Shown here one piece after another: positions 33,871 to 42,841 of a stretch of 64,000 bases of DNA; positions within the stretch are counted from its first letter, which is position 1, and every line of letters begins with the position of its first letter. Source of the stretch: Aliishimia sp963678085 (GTDB lineage Bacteria > Pseudomonadota > Alphaproteobacteria > Rhodobacterales > Rhodobacteraceae); assembly GCA_963678085.1 (NCBI GenBank), contig OY782680.1, positions 124,001-188,000 of the forward strand, read 5' to 3'. The notes beneath the pieces were generated by a model. The model did no database searches. It saw nothing but the letters and a program-made list of their open reading frames with translations, and was not told where the DNA came from. Both the position numbers and the translations under genes were made by a program.

Positions 33871-35529
33871 ATGACACAGCCCGCCGCACCGGTTCTGGAT
33901 ATCCGCAACCTCTCTATCGAGTTGCCGCCCGGAGCAGATCGCAAATATGCCGTTGAAGACATTTCGTTAACGGTGAAACGCGGCGAGATCCTTTGTGTTG
34001 TTGGGGAAAGCGGCTCGGGCAAATCCGTGATGACCAGCGCGATTATGAATGACGTGCCGGGGCGTTTGCGTGTGTCCTCGGGCGAAGTTCTCTTTGACGG
34101 CACCGACGTGTTGCAGATGAGCCAATCGGAGCTGAACGAGATGCGCGGTGCTCGAATCTCGATGATCTACCAGGAACCGATGGCCGCGCTGAACCCAACG
34201 ATCAAAATCGGCAAACAGGTGGATGAGGTTTTTGCCCTGCACCGCCCCGATATTGGCCCGGCTGAACGGCGCGCCGAGACGCTTAAGCTGCTGGAGCAGA
34301 TGAAACTTCCAGAGCCGCCGCGCATTTATAACAGCTTTCCGCATCAGGTGTCCGGCGGGCAATGTCAGCGGATCGTGATCGCCATGGCGCTGGCCTGCAA
34401 GCCAGATGTGCTGATCGCCGATGAGCCCACAACCGCGCTTGACGTGACGACCCAGGCCGAGATCCTGCGGCTGATCAATGATCTGAAAGAGGTTTATGAC
34501 AACGCGACCATCTTCATTACCCATGATTTTGGCGTTGTGGCCGATGTGGCGGATCGCGTGGCAGTGATGTGCTGGGGCAAGCTGATTGAGGAAGGCCCAA
34601 AAGAGCAGATCCTGATGCACCCCAAAGAGCCCTATACGCAGCTCTTGGTGGATGCGATGCCGCTTTTGGAAACCACCCGCACCCCCGATCTCTCCCGCAA
34701 AGATACCCCTGTGGTTGAGGTCAAAAAACTGCATAAGATTTATGGCGACGGTCCCAAGCAGGTCCATGCTTTGAATGATGCGGAATTCGTGCTGCGTTCG
34801 GGCGAAACACTGGGCGTGGTTGGGGAAAGTGGCTCGGGCAAATCGACCCTGGCAAAAACCCTGATCCGGCTGGAAGAGCCCAGCGAAGGGGCGGTGATTA
34901 TCAAAGACACCGATTTCCTTGGGCTCACCGGCGATGATCTGGTGCGCGCGCGTAAAAATATCCAGATGATTTTCCAAGACCCGTTCGGCTCGCTTAACCC
35001 CTCGCAAACCGTTGGGTTCATGGTTACGCGCGGGCTGCAATTGCAAGGTGTTTCCGCGTCCGAGGCACGGGCTCGCGCCATTGAACTGCTTGAACAGGTC
35101 GGGCTTGGCGCACCAGCTCTGAAACGACGCCCGCGTAACTTCTCAGGTGGGCAGAGGCAGCGCATCGGGATCGCCCGCGCCCTGTCCATGCAGCCCGATG
35201 TGGTGATCGCCGATGAAAGCGTCTCGGCCCTGGATCTCTCGGTACAAAAGCAAGTGCTGCGATTGATGAATGATCTGCAAGCCAAATATAAAATGGCGAT
35301 CATCTTCATCACCCATGATTTGCGGGTAGCCGCACAGATTTCTGACTATATCACCGTGATGCAAAAAGGCGTGATGGTCGAGTTCGGCCCCGCTGATGAG
35401 GTGTTTAACAATCCCAAACATGATTACACCAAACGCCTGCTGGATGCGGCACCGGGCACTGATTGGCACCCACCACGCCTGACCGCTGCAGAGGCCGAAG
35501 CCATCGCCGCCTCAATCCAGCGCGGATAA
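33871..35529 (+). CDS. Dual ATP-binding ABC transporter protein (oligopeptide/glutathione type)
   Basis: The 552-residue protein is a tandem of two ATPase domains (about 8-265 and 278-545). The first has GESGSGKS, VSGGQCQRIVIAMAL and VLIADEPTTALD; the second has GESGSGKST, FSGGQRQRIGIARAL and VVIADESVSALD. This fits GsiA/DdpDF-like transporters of peptides, glutathione or related compounds. No permease or binding protein is adjacent; upstream is mlaC and downstream pgsA. Its partners must be encoded elsewhere. The substrate is unknown. Confidence 0.92.
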   Translation: MTQPAAPVLDIRNLSIELPPGADRKYAVEDISLTVKRGEILCVVGESGSGKSVMTSAIMNDVPGRLRVSSGEVLFDGTDVLQMSQSELNEMRGARISMIYQEPMAALNPTIKIGKQVDEVFALHRPDIGPAERRAETLKLLEQMKLPEPPRIYNSFPHQVSGGQCQRIVIAMALACKPDVLIADEPTTALDVTTQAEILRLINDLKEVYDNATIFITHDFGVVADVADRVAVMCWGKLIEEGPKEQILMHPKEPYTQLLVDAMPLLETTRTPDLSRKDTPVVEVKKLHKIYGDGPKQVHALNDAEFVLRSGETLGVVGESGSGKSTLAKTLIRLEEPSEGAVIIKDTDFLGLTGDDLVRARKNIQMIFQDPFGSLNPSQTVGFMVTRGLQLQGVSASEARARAIELLEQVGLGAPALKRRPRNFSGGQRQRIGIARALSMQPDVVIADESVSALDLSVQKQVLRLMNDLQAKYKMAIIFITHDLRVAAQISDYITVMQKGVMVEFGPADEVFNNPKHDYTKRLLDAAPGTDWHPPRLTAAEAEAIAASIQRG

Positions 35530-35590
35530 ATTGAAACAAAGGCACCAGCCCCTCTTTTCCTAAGGGGATAGAGCCGCTACATCGTTCAAT

Positions 35591-36223
35591 ATGATTTGGA
35601 ATATCCCAAATATATTGACCGTGTTGCGGCTCATAGCGGCGCCTCTGGTGGCCATCCTCTTTCTCTATTTCGACCGACCCTATGCGGATTTTTTCGCGCT
35701 GTTTCTGTTCTTAATCGCTGCGATCACGGACTGGTTTGACGGCTACCTAGCCCGCGCTTGGCGACAGCAGACCAAAATCGGGGCCATGCTTGATCCAATT
35801 GCGGATAAGGCAATGGTCGTGATCGCTTTGGCGGTGATTATCGGGTTTTCCGACGCCTATTGGACCCCCTGGCTGGTACTGCCCGCAACGGTGATCCTCT
35901 TTCGCGAAGTCTTCGTCTCGGGCCTGCGCGAATATCTCGGGGATGTGGCGGGCACCTTGAAAGTCACCCAGCTCGCCAAATGGAAAACCACGGTGCAGAT
36001 GCTGGCAATCGCCTTTCTCTTTAGTCGCGGCGTGTTCGAGCATTATTATGAAATGCACAGCACGGGCCTGGACCAAGACCCCGTTGACAAAAGCATGGCT
36101 GCCGCAATCCTGTGGTCCGGTCGCATCGGGTTCTGGCTGCTCTGGCTTGCCGCCGCTCTCACCGCGATCAGCGGCATCGACTATTTCCGTAAGGCCCTAC
36201 CACATTTAAAGGAGGGGGTATGA
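35591..36223 (+). CDS. pgsA: CDP-diacylglycerol-glycerol-3-phosphate 3-phosphatidyltransferase
   Basis: PgsA makes phosphatidylglycerol phosphate from CDP-diacylglycerol at the inner membrane. The 210-residue protein begins MIWNIPNILTVLRLIAAPL and has the CDP-alcohol phosphotransferase motif, DWFDGYLAR followed by GAMLDPIAD at the right spacing. Several membrane helices follow. It overlaps moaD by four bases, so its expression is linked with molybdopterin synthase. Confidence 0.94.
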   Translation: MIWNIPNILTVLRLIAAPLVAILFLYFDRPYADFFALFLFLIAAITDWFDGYLARAWRQQTKIGAMLDPIADKAMVVIALAVIIGFSDAYWTPWLVLPATVILFREVFVSGLREYLGDVAGTLKVTQLAKWKTTVQMLAIAFLFSRGVFEHYYEMHSTGLDQDPVDKSMAAAILWSGRIGFWLLWLAAALTAISGIDYFRKALPHLKEGV

Positions 36224-36468
36224 TCGACATTCTCTATTTCGCATGGGTGCGTGAACGCATTGGCCTGCCCAAAGAACGCATTGAAACCAGTGCCGTAACC
36301 GTTGCCGACCTAGTAGAAGAGCTGCGCAGCCGTGAAGAGCGCTATGCCCTGGCTTTCGCCGATACCAGCGCCCTTCGCGTTGCTTTGGATCAAGAGCTAT
36401 CCGAATTTAACGCCCCACTGGCAGGCGTTCGCGAAGTGGCCTTTTTCCCTCCAATGACGGGAGGTTAA
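36220..36468 (+). CDS. moaD: Molybdopterin synthase small subunit MoaD
   Basis: The 82-residue protein has the ubiquitin-like MoaD fold, starting IDILYFAWVRERIGL, and ends FFPPMTGG. The terminal GG is the site of thiocarboxylation used to transfer sulfur to precursor Z. It overlaps pgsA by four bases (ATGA), and its stop directly precedes the moaE ATG. Confidence 0.95.
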   Translation: MIDILYFAWVRERIGLPKERIETSAVTVADLVEELRSREERYALAFADTSALRVALDQELSEFNAPLAGVREVAFFPPMTGG

Positions 36469-36912
36469 ATGCGGATCCGGGTGCAAGAGGAGGCGTTTGA
36501 TTTTGGCGCAGAAGCTCAGGAATTTGCAGCAAGGCAATCGCAATCGGGCGCGGTCGTCACCTTTACCGGGATTGTGCGCGACACGGATGCAGGCCTGCAA
36601 GCCATGGAGATTGAGCATTATCCTGGCATGACACAGGCGCAGTTAACCAGTTTTGCCAAAGAGGCGATGCAGCGGTTTTCGCTAGAAGATGCGCTGGTCA
36701 TTCACCGGCACGGACGCCTTGTTCCGGGCGATATGATCATGATGGTTGCCACCGCCGCGCGCCACCGCAAAGACGCTTTTGAAGCTGCCGAATACCTGAT
36801 GGATTACCTCAAATCGCGCGCGCCCTTTTGGAAACGCGAAATCACGACTGATGGCAGCGCGGATTGGGTGGCCTCAAAGCAAGAAGACGAAACTGCCCTC
36901 AGCCGTTGGTGA
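36469..36912 (+). CDS. moaE: Molybdopterin synthase catalytic subunit MoaE
   Basis: The 147-residue protein pairs with MoaD to convert cyclic pyranopterin monophosphate to molybdopterin. Family marks are VVTFTGIVRDTDAG, MEIEHYPGMT, HRHGRLVPGD, and FEAAEYLMDYLKSRAPFWK with the catalytic lysines. It begins right after the moaD stop. Other moa/mob genes are not in the window. Confidence 0.95.
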   Translation: MRIRVQEEAFDFGAEAQEFAARQSQSGAVVTFTGIVRDTDAGLQAMEIEHYPGMTQAQLTSFAKEAMQRFSLEDALVIHRHGRLVPGDMIMMVATAARHRKDAFEAAEYLMDYLKSRAPFWKREITTDGSADWVASKQEDETALSRW

Positions 36913-37024
36913 CGCAGAGATTTTCGCCTAAATCTCATCACATTAGCGATTCTTTTACAGCCTTCGGTTATGACGCTAGGGACTATGTTTCCCGTGCCGC
37001 GGCGATTAATTAGGATGCGCGTAA

Positions 37025-38371
37025 ATGACCTCAGATAGCAACGCAAACTTGCTCTCATGCTTACAAGAACTTGCAGCCGATAGAATTCCCGTGCCGCCTG
37101 AGGATGATTCCGAAGTCGCCCGAGCTTTGCGCAATCTTGTTGAAACCATTCAAGCCTCCAAGCGCTACAGCATAGAAGAAGCAGTTCAAACAGCCACCTA
37201 TGCCAATGAAATCTCGCGCGTCTTCGCCAACCTCGCCGTCTCATCACAAAATATCAACGACGAAGCCCACTCTATCAGCCAGAGTTCAGCACAAATATCG
37301 CATAAAGCACAATCAAATGCAGAAGAGTTGAACCATTGCCGCGCGCGCTCTCAATCCATGCGTGAGGCGGCAAAAGATGCGCGCATGCAAATGCAAACCG
37401 CGACAGAGGTGCGGCGGCGCTCTGCCGAGGAACTGGAAAGCGCGACGCAATCTTCAAGAAACCTGGCTGATGCAACTCATGAAATTTCGGTTGCAGTGGA
37501 TGAAATCGACCTGATTGCGCGGCAAACCAACCTCTTGGCTTTGAATGCATCGGTCGAAGCGGCGCGCGCTGGCACTGCAGGCAAAGGCTTTTCAGTTGTT
37601 GCCAACGAGGTGCGCAGCCTGGCGCAAAAAACAGCCGACATGACCAAGACGATTGAAACCACCATGGATCGCCTGAAAAAAGAGGTGGACGCAATCCGGG
37701 GGATCATGACTGGCACAACACGCTCTTCAAAACAGGACGCAGCGACATTCAATGCTCTGATTTCAGGAATGGAAACCCTGCTTACAGATATTGATGTAAT
37801 AGATGATCGCCTGTCTACAATTTCAGGACACGTGAATGAACAAGCAAACTCTGTGGTTGATTTGGCCAAAAATGCACGCCAAGCCGAAGAGATATCGCAG
37901 CAAAACTTAGATCGGCTGGAGAAATCCCGCGAGATAATGAACGATCTTGTCGACCATACCACAAATTCTTTTTCCGCCATGGCCGAACAAGATATTCCCG
38001 GTAAAGTAGTTCGCCTAGCCAAAGCGGATCACGTTATCTGGAAAAAACGCCTAACAGATGTTCTTACGGGCCAAGTCGCGCTTTCTCCACAAGAGCTCTC
38101 AGATCACACACAATGCCGCTTGGGCAAATGGTATCATGGTCCAGGGGCAGATGCTTACCGCCATATTCCGGCCTTCACCGAACTTGATACGCCGCATGTC
38201 CAGGTCCACCGCGCAGGTATCGAAGCCGTCGAAGCCTATAATGCAGGCGATATGGATACAGCCCTGATGAAACTTGATGAGGTGGAGATCGCATCCGAAG
38301 AGGTCGTGCGCCTTCTTGATGTGCTCATTGCCTCCGAAGAGAAATCCCCTGCAAACAGATGCGCGGCATAA
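37025..38371 (+). CDS. Soluble methyl-accepting chemoreceptor with CZB zinc-binding domain
   Basis: The 448-residue protein has no signal peptide and no membrane helix, so it is cytoplasmic. A helical N-terminal part precedes the conserved signalling tip (about 155-210: DEIDLIARQTNLLALNASVE and GFSVVANEVRSLAQK). A C-terminal chemoreceptor zinc-binding (CZB) domain lies at about 325-425, with candidate ligands in ADHVIWKKRL, CRLGKWYHG and HVQVHRAGIE (three His and one Cys). CZB receptors in other bacteria respond to zinc and to HOCl oxidation at the Cys. No che genes are adjacent. The likely output is CheA activity linked to flagellar behaviour, or a similar pathway. Confidence 0.9.
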   Translation: MTSDSNANLLSCLQELAADRIPVPPEDDSEVARALRNLVETIQASKRYSIEEAVQTATYANEISRVFANLAVSSQNINDEAHSISQSSAQISHKAQSNAEELNHCRARSQSMREAAKDARMQMQTATEVRRRSAEELESATQSSRNLADATHEISVAVDEIDLIARQTNLLALNASVEAARAGTAGKGFSVVANEVRSLAQKTADMTKTIETTMDRLKKEVDAIRGIMTGTTRSSKQDAATFNALISGMETLLTDIDVIDDRLSTISGHVNEQANSVVDLAKNARQAEEISQQNLDRLEKSREIMNDLVDHTTNSFSAMAEQDIPGKVVRLAKADHVIWKKRLTDVLTGQVALSPQELSDHTQCRLGKWYHGPGADAYRHIPAFTELDTPHVQVHRAGIEAVEAYNAGDMDTALMKLDEVEIASEEVVRLLDVLIASEEKSPANRCAA

Positions 38372-38407
38372 TATTGTCAGGCGCGGCGCATATCTTTAGC
38401 CGAGATA

Positions 38408-38457
38408 TAGTCCATCGACCCGAAAAGTGGACACCGGTTTTCGGATAAGTTGATGGA
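38408..38457. repeat. Palindromic repeat with shared outer arms and family-one core
   Basis: Outer arms TCCATCGAC (38411-38419) and GTTGATGGA (38449-38457) pair with one G-U. The core CCGAAAAGTGGACACCGG followed by TTTTCGG (38420-38444) resembles the core of the repeats at 7989-8013 and 13285-13309. The flanks TAGTCCATCGACCC and AAGTTGATGGA recur exactly at 50806-50858 around a different core. It lies between the convergent chemoreceptor and kinase genes. Confidence 0.75.
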
Positions 38458-38513
38458 CAGAAAGGAAAAGACGCGGTGCAAGATTCGGATTTTCAAGTGC
38501 GTTGGGTATAGCG

Positions 38514-39899
38514 TCAAATCGTTCCATCGCCTTTAGGCAATGCGATACAAAAGCGTGTGCCGTCTTTGCCAGTCTCGATAAGGCGCAACTCACCCCCATG
38601 CCCACGAATAAGCTCTGCAGAAATCGCGAGTCCCAGCCCAGCACCCCCTTTCGCCACCCCGCCTTGGAACGGTGTAAATAGGTGCTCACGCGCGCGGGGC
38701 GGCAGGCCAGGGCCGGTGTCTGCGACCTCAATTTTCCAATGATCACCTGTATCTGTCGCCTTGATCGAAATCTGGCCAGACCCGCCAGCGGCCATAATTG
38801 CCTGCCGTGCATTTCTGACGAGGTTGGAGAGGACACGGAACAGCTGATCGCTATCGGCGCGGATCATCAGCCCAGGCGGAATCTTCGCGGAAATCTCCAG
38901 AGCATAGCCCTCGGCTGCCAAGCTCTCGCTTTCGACAACATCCGCAGTTAGGGTCGCAAGCGGAAAAAGCGAGAGGCGCGGCGGAGGCTCTTCGGCTTTC
39001 CCAAATGCCAATGTGCTTTCGCATAGATGGACCGCGCGGCTGATAGAATTCACCAACTTGGGCGCCATCCGGCTGACCAAAGGATCATCCGAGCTTTCGA
39101 TGCGGTCCGTAAAAAGCTGCGCGGAGGTCAAAATATTGCGCAAATCATGGCTGATCTTGCTCACCGCCCCGCCCAACTGTGCCAGCCGCTCCTTTTGTTT
39201 CAGCGCGCTTGTGAGTTCAGTTTGCAATTTGCGCAAAGCATCTTCGGCCTCGCGCAATTCAATCACCGAGGCAGAGGGCTCGATCACGCGCCGCGCATCT
39301 TCGGGCGCAGCCGCATAACCCTGCATATGCCCCACCACGCCTTTGATTGGCCGCACAAGCAGCCGCCGGACAGCCAAAAACAGCAAAGACGCCGTGATCA
39401 CCGATATCACCGCCGACAATGCCAAGATCCGCAACCCATAATCCAGCATAGCATCGCGGAGTTGCGTGCTGTCCATGGTAAATTCGATCAACATCCCCGC
39501 CTCGTAAAAGGGGGCACCCATGACGCGGATGACCTCTGGCTCACTGCGAAGCAGACGCGAAAGCGCATCACGAATCAGGATCATCGCGCTCACATCACGC
39601 AAATCATAAGTGGCCGCAACCTGCTGTGGCATCGGCGAGGACAAAACCAACTGCCGTGACGCATCCCTGCGAAGCACCACGTTGAGGACTTCTGCATTTT
39701 TAAGCAGCTCGGATTCCACCTCTGGGCTGATCATCTCATTGGACAAAAGCGTCAAGGTCGCGATTTGTGCCCGCTCAAGGCGTGCCAGCAAATAATCTTC
39801 GCGAAATCGCGCCACGGACGGCACAAAGATCAACACCTCAGCGATCATCACAAAGATCGTGGTTAACAGCAAAAACCGACCGGATAAGGAGTTCATCAT
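38514..39899 (-). CDS. Membrane sensor histidine kinase, orphan
   Basis: The 461-residue protein has two membrane helices (about 8-28 and 155-178) around a sensor domain, then a HAMP-like linker and coiled coil. The HisKA phospho-site is SKISHDLRN. The ATPase domain follows (NLVRNARQAI, DTGPGLPPR, GGAGLGLAIS). It contains no receiver domain and no response regulator lies beside it. It starts 15 bases after the stop of the FAD disulfide reductase gene, so it may be in one unit with that gene and the TVP38 gene. The signal sensed is unknown. Confidence 0.9.
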   Translation of the reverse strand: MMNSLSGRFLLLTTIFVMIAEVLIFVPSVARFREDYLLARLERAQIATLTLLSNEMISPEVESELLKNAEVLNVVLRRDASRQLVLSSPMPQQVAATYDLRDVSAMILIRDALSRLLRSEPEVIRVMGAPFYEAGMLIEFTMDSTQLRDAMLDYGLRILALSAVISVITASLLFLAVRRLLVRPIKGVVGHMQGYAAAPEDARRVIEPSASVIELREAEDALRKLQTELTSALKQKERLAQLGGAVSKISHDLRNILTSAQLFTDRIESSDDPLVSRMAPKLVNSISRAVHLCESTLAFGKAEEPPPRLSLFPLATLTADVVESESLAAEGYALEISAKIPPGLMIRADSDQLFRVLSNLVRNARQAIMAAGGSGQISIKATDTGDHWKIEVADTGPGLPPRAREHLFTPFQGGVAKGGAGLGLAISAELIRGHGGELRLIETGKDGTRFCIALPKGDGTI

Positions 39900-39913
39900 G
39901 CGCTCATTCTAAC

Positions 39914-41305
39914 TCAAGGAACAAAGCGTTGCACCATTTGAACGATACGTTTCACGGTAGGGTTGTCAAAAAGACGCGGCGTGAAGTAGGCACCCGCTGC
40001 GCGTTTATTCATTTCGCTAAAGGTTGGGTAGGGGGCAACCATCGCGCTGATTTGGCTCATTTTCAGCTTATTGGCGATGGCCAGCGACCAGAGCGAAATC
40101 AGCTCTCCGGCTTGATGACCGACGATCGTAGCCCCCACGGGGCGTCCCTTGATGATCATCACCTTGATGAAACCCGTTGTTCTGTTTTCTGAAATCGCGC
40201 GGTCGTTATGGTGCATCTCGAAACGCGCCACCTCCAGCCGCGCCCCATGGATCTTGCGCGCTTGTGCTTCGGTTAGACCGACTTGCGCAAGTTCGGGGTC
40301 GGTATAGGTCGCCCAAGGAATATGCGCGTGAGAGGATTTGGCGGGCAGCCCAAAGAGCATAGATCGAATGATCACCCCCGCGTGATAGCCGGCAACATGG
40401 GTGAATTGCAGATCGCCTGCAACATCGCCAATTGCATAGGTTTTTCGATTCGTCGTGCGCAGGCTTGCATCGACTTTGATACCCCGGCGCGTCGTTTCGA
40501 TTCCCGCGACCTCTAGATTGAGCTTTTCAATATTGGACATGCGCCCCGCCGCGAGCAACAAATGCGAGCCGGTGAAGCTTTGCCCATCTTTGCATGTGAC
40601 CGAGATATCCCCTGCGCGCCCGGTGATTTGTTCGGCCAGTGTATTCTCGGCGATCTCAATGCCCTCAGCACGCAGGCTTTCAAGCACCACAGCCGCAGCC
40701 TCTGGGTCATCTTTGCTCAGAGCTTTGTCACCCTCGATCACCGTGACCGCAGAGCCCAATCGCCGGTGAGCCTGCGCCATTTCCAGGCCAATCGGCCCGC
40801 CGCCAATGATCAGCAGATGTGCAGGTTTCTCTCGTAGCGCGAAAATCGTTTCATTGGTCTCAAAGGGGACTGTTTCAAGGCCTGGGATTGGCGGCACGAA
40901 AGGGCGGGAACCTGTGGCGATGACAATGCGGCGCGCTTGGATGATGGTGTCACCGGCTTGAACCTCGCGTGGTGAAATGAACTTTCCAAATTCGCGGATC
41001 ACGGTGCAGCCAAGCCCCTCGAACCGCTCTTGGCTATCCACAGGGGCAATCGTGTCAATTACATTTGCAACATGATCCTTAGCCGCTGCATAATCCGCCT
41101 GGAAGGCAGGGTTTTGCGCATGCGCGGCCTTTCCTGCGGCGAGCAGGGCTTTGGAGGGAACGCAGCCGTAATTAAGGCAATCCCCGCCCATCTTATGCCC
41201 TTCAAGCAGCACCACCCTAGCGCCCATCTGCACCGCGCCCGCCGCAACCGAAAGCCCGCCAGACCCCGCCCCGATTACCAGAACATCCGTCTTTAACCTT
41301 TTCAT
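39914..41305 (-). CDS. Pyridine nucleotide-disulfide oxidoreductase, mercuric reductase/lipoamide dehydrogenase-like
   Basis: The 463-residue flavoprotein has the FAD loop VIGAGSGGLSVAAGA, the redox-active pair in GGDCLNYGCVPSK (Cys43 and Cys48), and the NAD(P)H loop IGGGPIGLEMAQ. It has the segment APYPTFSEMNKRA, in which Tyr takes the place of the usual His-Pro active-site His of lipoamide dehydrogenase. It lacks the extra cysteines of MerA, so true mercury reduction is unlikely. It pairs with a TVP38/TMEM64 gene (four-base overlap), a frequent linkage in bacteria. Confidence 0.9.
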   Translation of the reverse strand: MKRLKTDVLVIGAGSGGLSVAAGAVQMGARVVLLEGHKMGGDCLNYGCVPSKALLAAGKAAHAQNPAFQADYAAAKDHVANVIDTIAPVDSQERFEGLGCTVIREFGKFISPREVQAGDTIIQARRIVIATGSRPFVPPIPGLETVPFETNETIFALREKPAHLLIIGGGPIGLEMAQAHRRLGSAVTVIEGDKALSKDDPEAAAVVLESLRAEGIEIAENTLAEQITGRAGDISVTCKDGQSFTGSHLLLAAGRMSNIEKLNLEVAGIETTRRGIKVDASLRTTNRKTYAIGDVAGDLQFTHVAGYHAGVIIRSMLFGLPAKSSHAHIPWATYTDPELAQVGLTEAQARKIHGARLEVARFEMHHNDRAISENRTTGFIKVMIIKGRPVGATIVGHQAGELISLWSLAIANKLKMSQISAMVAPYPTFSEMNKRAAGAYFTPRLFDNPTVKRIVQMVQRFVP

Positions 41306-42045
41306 AACAGATCCTTACGGCGCGAGAGTACCTTTAATATCATAGGAAGCGCAGCCAGAGCGCAAAGCCCAAGGATCGGCCAAAGAATATGCGGCTCAAA
41401 GATGACCCCCAGATCTGGGCTACCGCCACGGGCAAAGACCTCGCCCAGCCCCGCACCGACCGAGGTAAACACCACCGCACCGGGAAGAATTCCGAGAAAG
41501 GTAGAAATCGCGAACCGATGCAGCGGCACACCCAATAGCGCGGGCACCAGATTTGCTAGGAAAAAGGGAACAATCGGAGCCAATCGGATGAGAAACAGCA
41601 TGTACCATTGGTTATTGTCGATCCCATTCTTTATTCTTTTTACGCCCCCAGAAGAGGTATCAAGCCGCTGCGAAACCTGTCGGCCAAACCCTGCCTTCAC
41701 TGCGACAAACAAGGCTACCGCCCCAAGCCCCGCTGCCAGAACATTGAACATTACCCCAATCACAGCGCCAAACAGAAAGCCGCCGGTGAGCGTTGCGGGA
41801 ACGGCACCGGGCAGGGAAAAGGCCACGATTACAAAATAGGCCACCACAAAAAGCGTTGCGGTCAATGCGTAATTGGCATCGCGAAAGGCAATGAGCGTCT
41901 CTCGATTGTCGCGTAGAGCTTCAAAACTTAGATGCTCGCGCAGCATGAACGCACCGATGATGGCCGTGCAAAAAATGACAACGATGGGCAGCCGCGTCAA
42001 AGCGGTTGGTTTTTCCTGTGGCGATGGCGTCGATCTATCGATCAT
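41302..42045 (-). CDS. TVP38/TMEM64 family membrane protein
   Basis: The 247-residue protein has about six membrane segments and the VTT/SNARE-associated core: FSLPGAVPATLTGGFLFG, then FLIRLAPIVPFFLANLVPAL and FLGILPGAVVFTSVGAGLGE. The fold is that of DedA-like proteins, possibly transporters or lipid scramblases. The start at 42045 follows AGAGG; the longer frame from 42168 has no support. It is the first gene of a unit with the FAD disulfide reductase. Confidence 0.9.
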   Translation of the reverse strand: MIDRSTPSPQEKPTALTRLPIVVIFCTAIIGAFMLREHLSFEALRDNRETLIAFRDANYALTATLFVVAYFVIVAFSLPGAVPATLTGGFLFGAVIGVMFNVLAAGLGAVALFVAVKAGFGRQVSQRLDTSSGGVKRIKNGIDNNQWYMLFLIRLAPIVPFFLANLVPALLGVPLHRFAISTFLGILPGAVVFTSVGAGLGEVFARGGSPDLGVIFEPHILWPILGLCALAALPMILKVLSRRKDLL

Positions 42046-42326
42046 GAATGGGCCTCTTGTGCGGGTCTGCCCCTGAACATGCCAATAAGCGGCGCGCGCG
42101 CCTAGAGGCTTCACGGCAGATTGATTGTCAGTGGGATTATCGCATCTAAATTGGCACTCTTGTAACAATTGCCGTTCAGTAACTTGGTAAATATTTCAAT
42201 CTTTACCAGCTTGTGGTGCAAGTTCGGTTTGACTTGCAGCGGCGCTACGTCTATTTGCGGGGTCTAATTTCCGCGCAGGGGCCGAATCCTAACTGCCCCG
42301 CGCCGCCAAGATATCGGAGAGATGCG

Positions 42327-42461
42327 ATGAAACGCACATATCAGCCTTCTAACCTGGTTCGCAAACGGCGCCACGGATTTCGCGCGCGCATGGCAACAAA
42401 AGCTGGCCGTAAGATCCTGAACGCACGTCGCGCACGCGGCCGCAAATCGCTGAGCGCATAA
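42327..42461 (+). CDS. rpmH: 50S ribosomal protein L34
   Basis: The 44-residue, very basic protein [20 protein letters not shown]... ends KSLSA and matches L34 completely in size and pattern. The start at 42327 follows GGAGAG. rnpA begins 12 bases after its stop, the conserved bacterial order rpmH-rnpA-yidD. Confidence 0.97.
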
Positions 42462-42472
42462 GCTCTGTCATT

Positions 42473-42841
42473 ATGACGAAATGCGAATTCACCGCCTTGG
42501 AGACGCGCTCCGAGGCGGTTTTGTTGTTTGAAGTTCTCAAGAAGCGGGCAGATTTCCTGCGTGCAGCCCGTGCACGAAAAGCCGTGTTACCTGGGTTCAT
42601 CTTGCAGATCCGGGATCGCAAAGATCAAAATCCGCGCATTCGCGTTGGCTTTACCTGCTCAAAGAAAGTTGGCAATGCCGTGGCGCGCAACCGTGCCAAA
42701 CGCCGCCTGCGCGAGGTGGCCCGCTTGGTGCTGCCGCGCCATGGCAAGGCCGGGCATGATTATGTGCTGATTGGGCGAGCAGGTAAGACAGCCGCGCGCC
42801 CATTCGAGAAGATGCTAACAGACTTGGAGCAGGCGCTGTGA
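42473..42841 (+). CDS. rnpA: Ribonuclease P protein component
   Basis: RnpA assists the catalytic RNA in removing 5' leaders from tRNA precursors. The 122-residue basic protein has FTCSKKVGNAVARNRAKRRL with the RNR motif, followed by HDYVLIGR, the usual order. Its stop overlaps the yidD start (GTGA). Confidence 0.95.
   Translation: MTKCEFTALETRSEAVLLFEVLKKRADFLRAARARKAVLPGFILQIRDRKDQNPRIRVGFTCSKKVGNAVARNRAKRRLREVARLVLPRHGKAGHDYVLIGRAGKTAARPFEKMLTDLEQAL

Noticed and set aside
39914..41305. Mercury resistance gene merA
   Set aside because: The extra C-terminal cysteine pair and the N-terminal metal-binding domain are absent and no other mer gene is near.
42046..42326. Replication origin near rpmH-rnpA
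   Set aside because: No dnaA, no cluster of DnaA boxes and no AT-rich unwinding region; in alphaproteobacteria this locus is usually not the origin.
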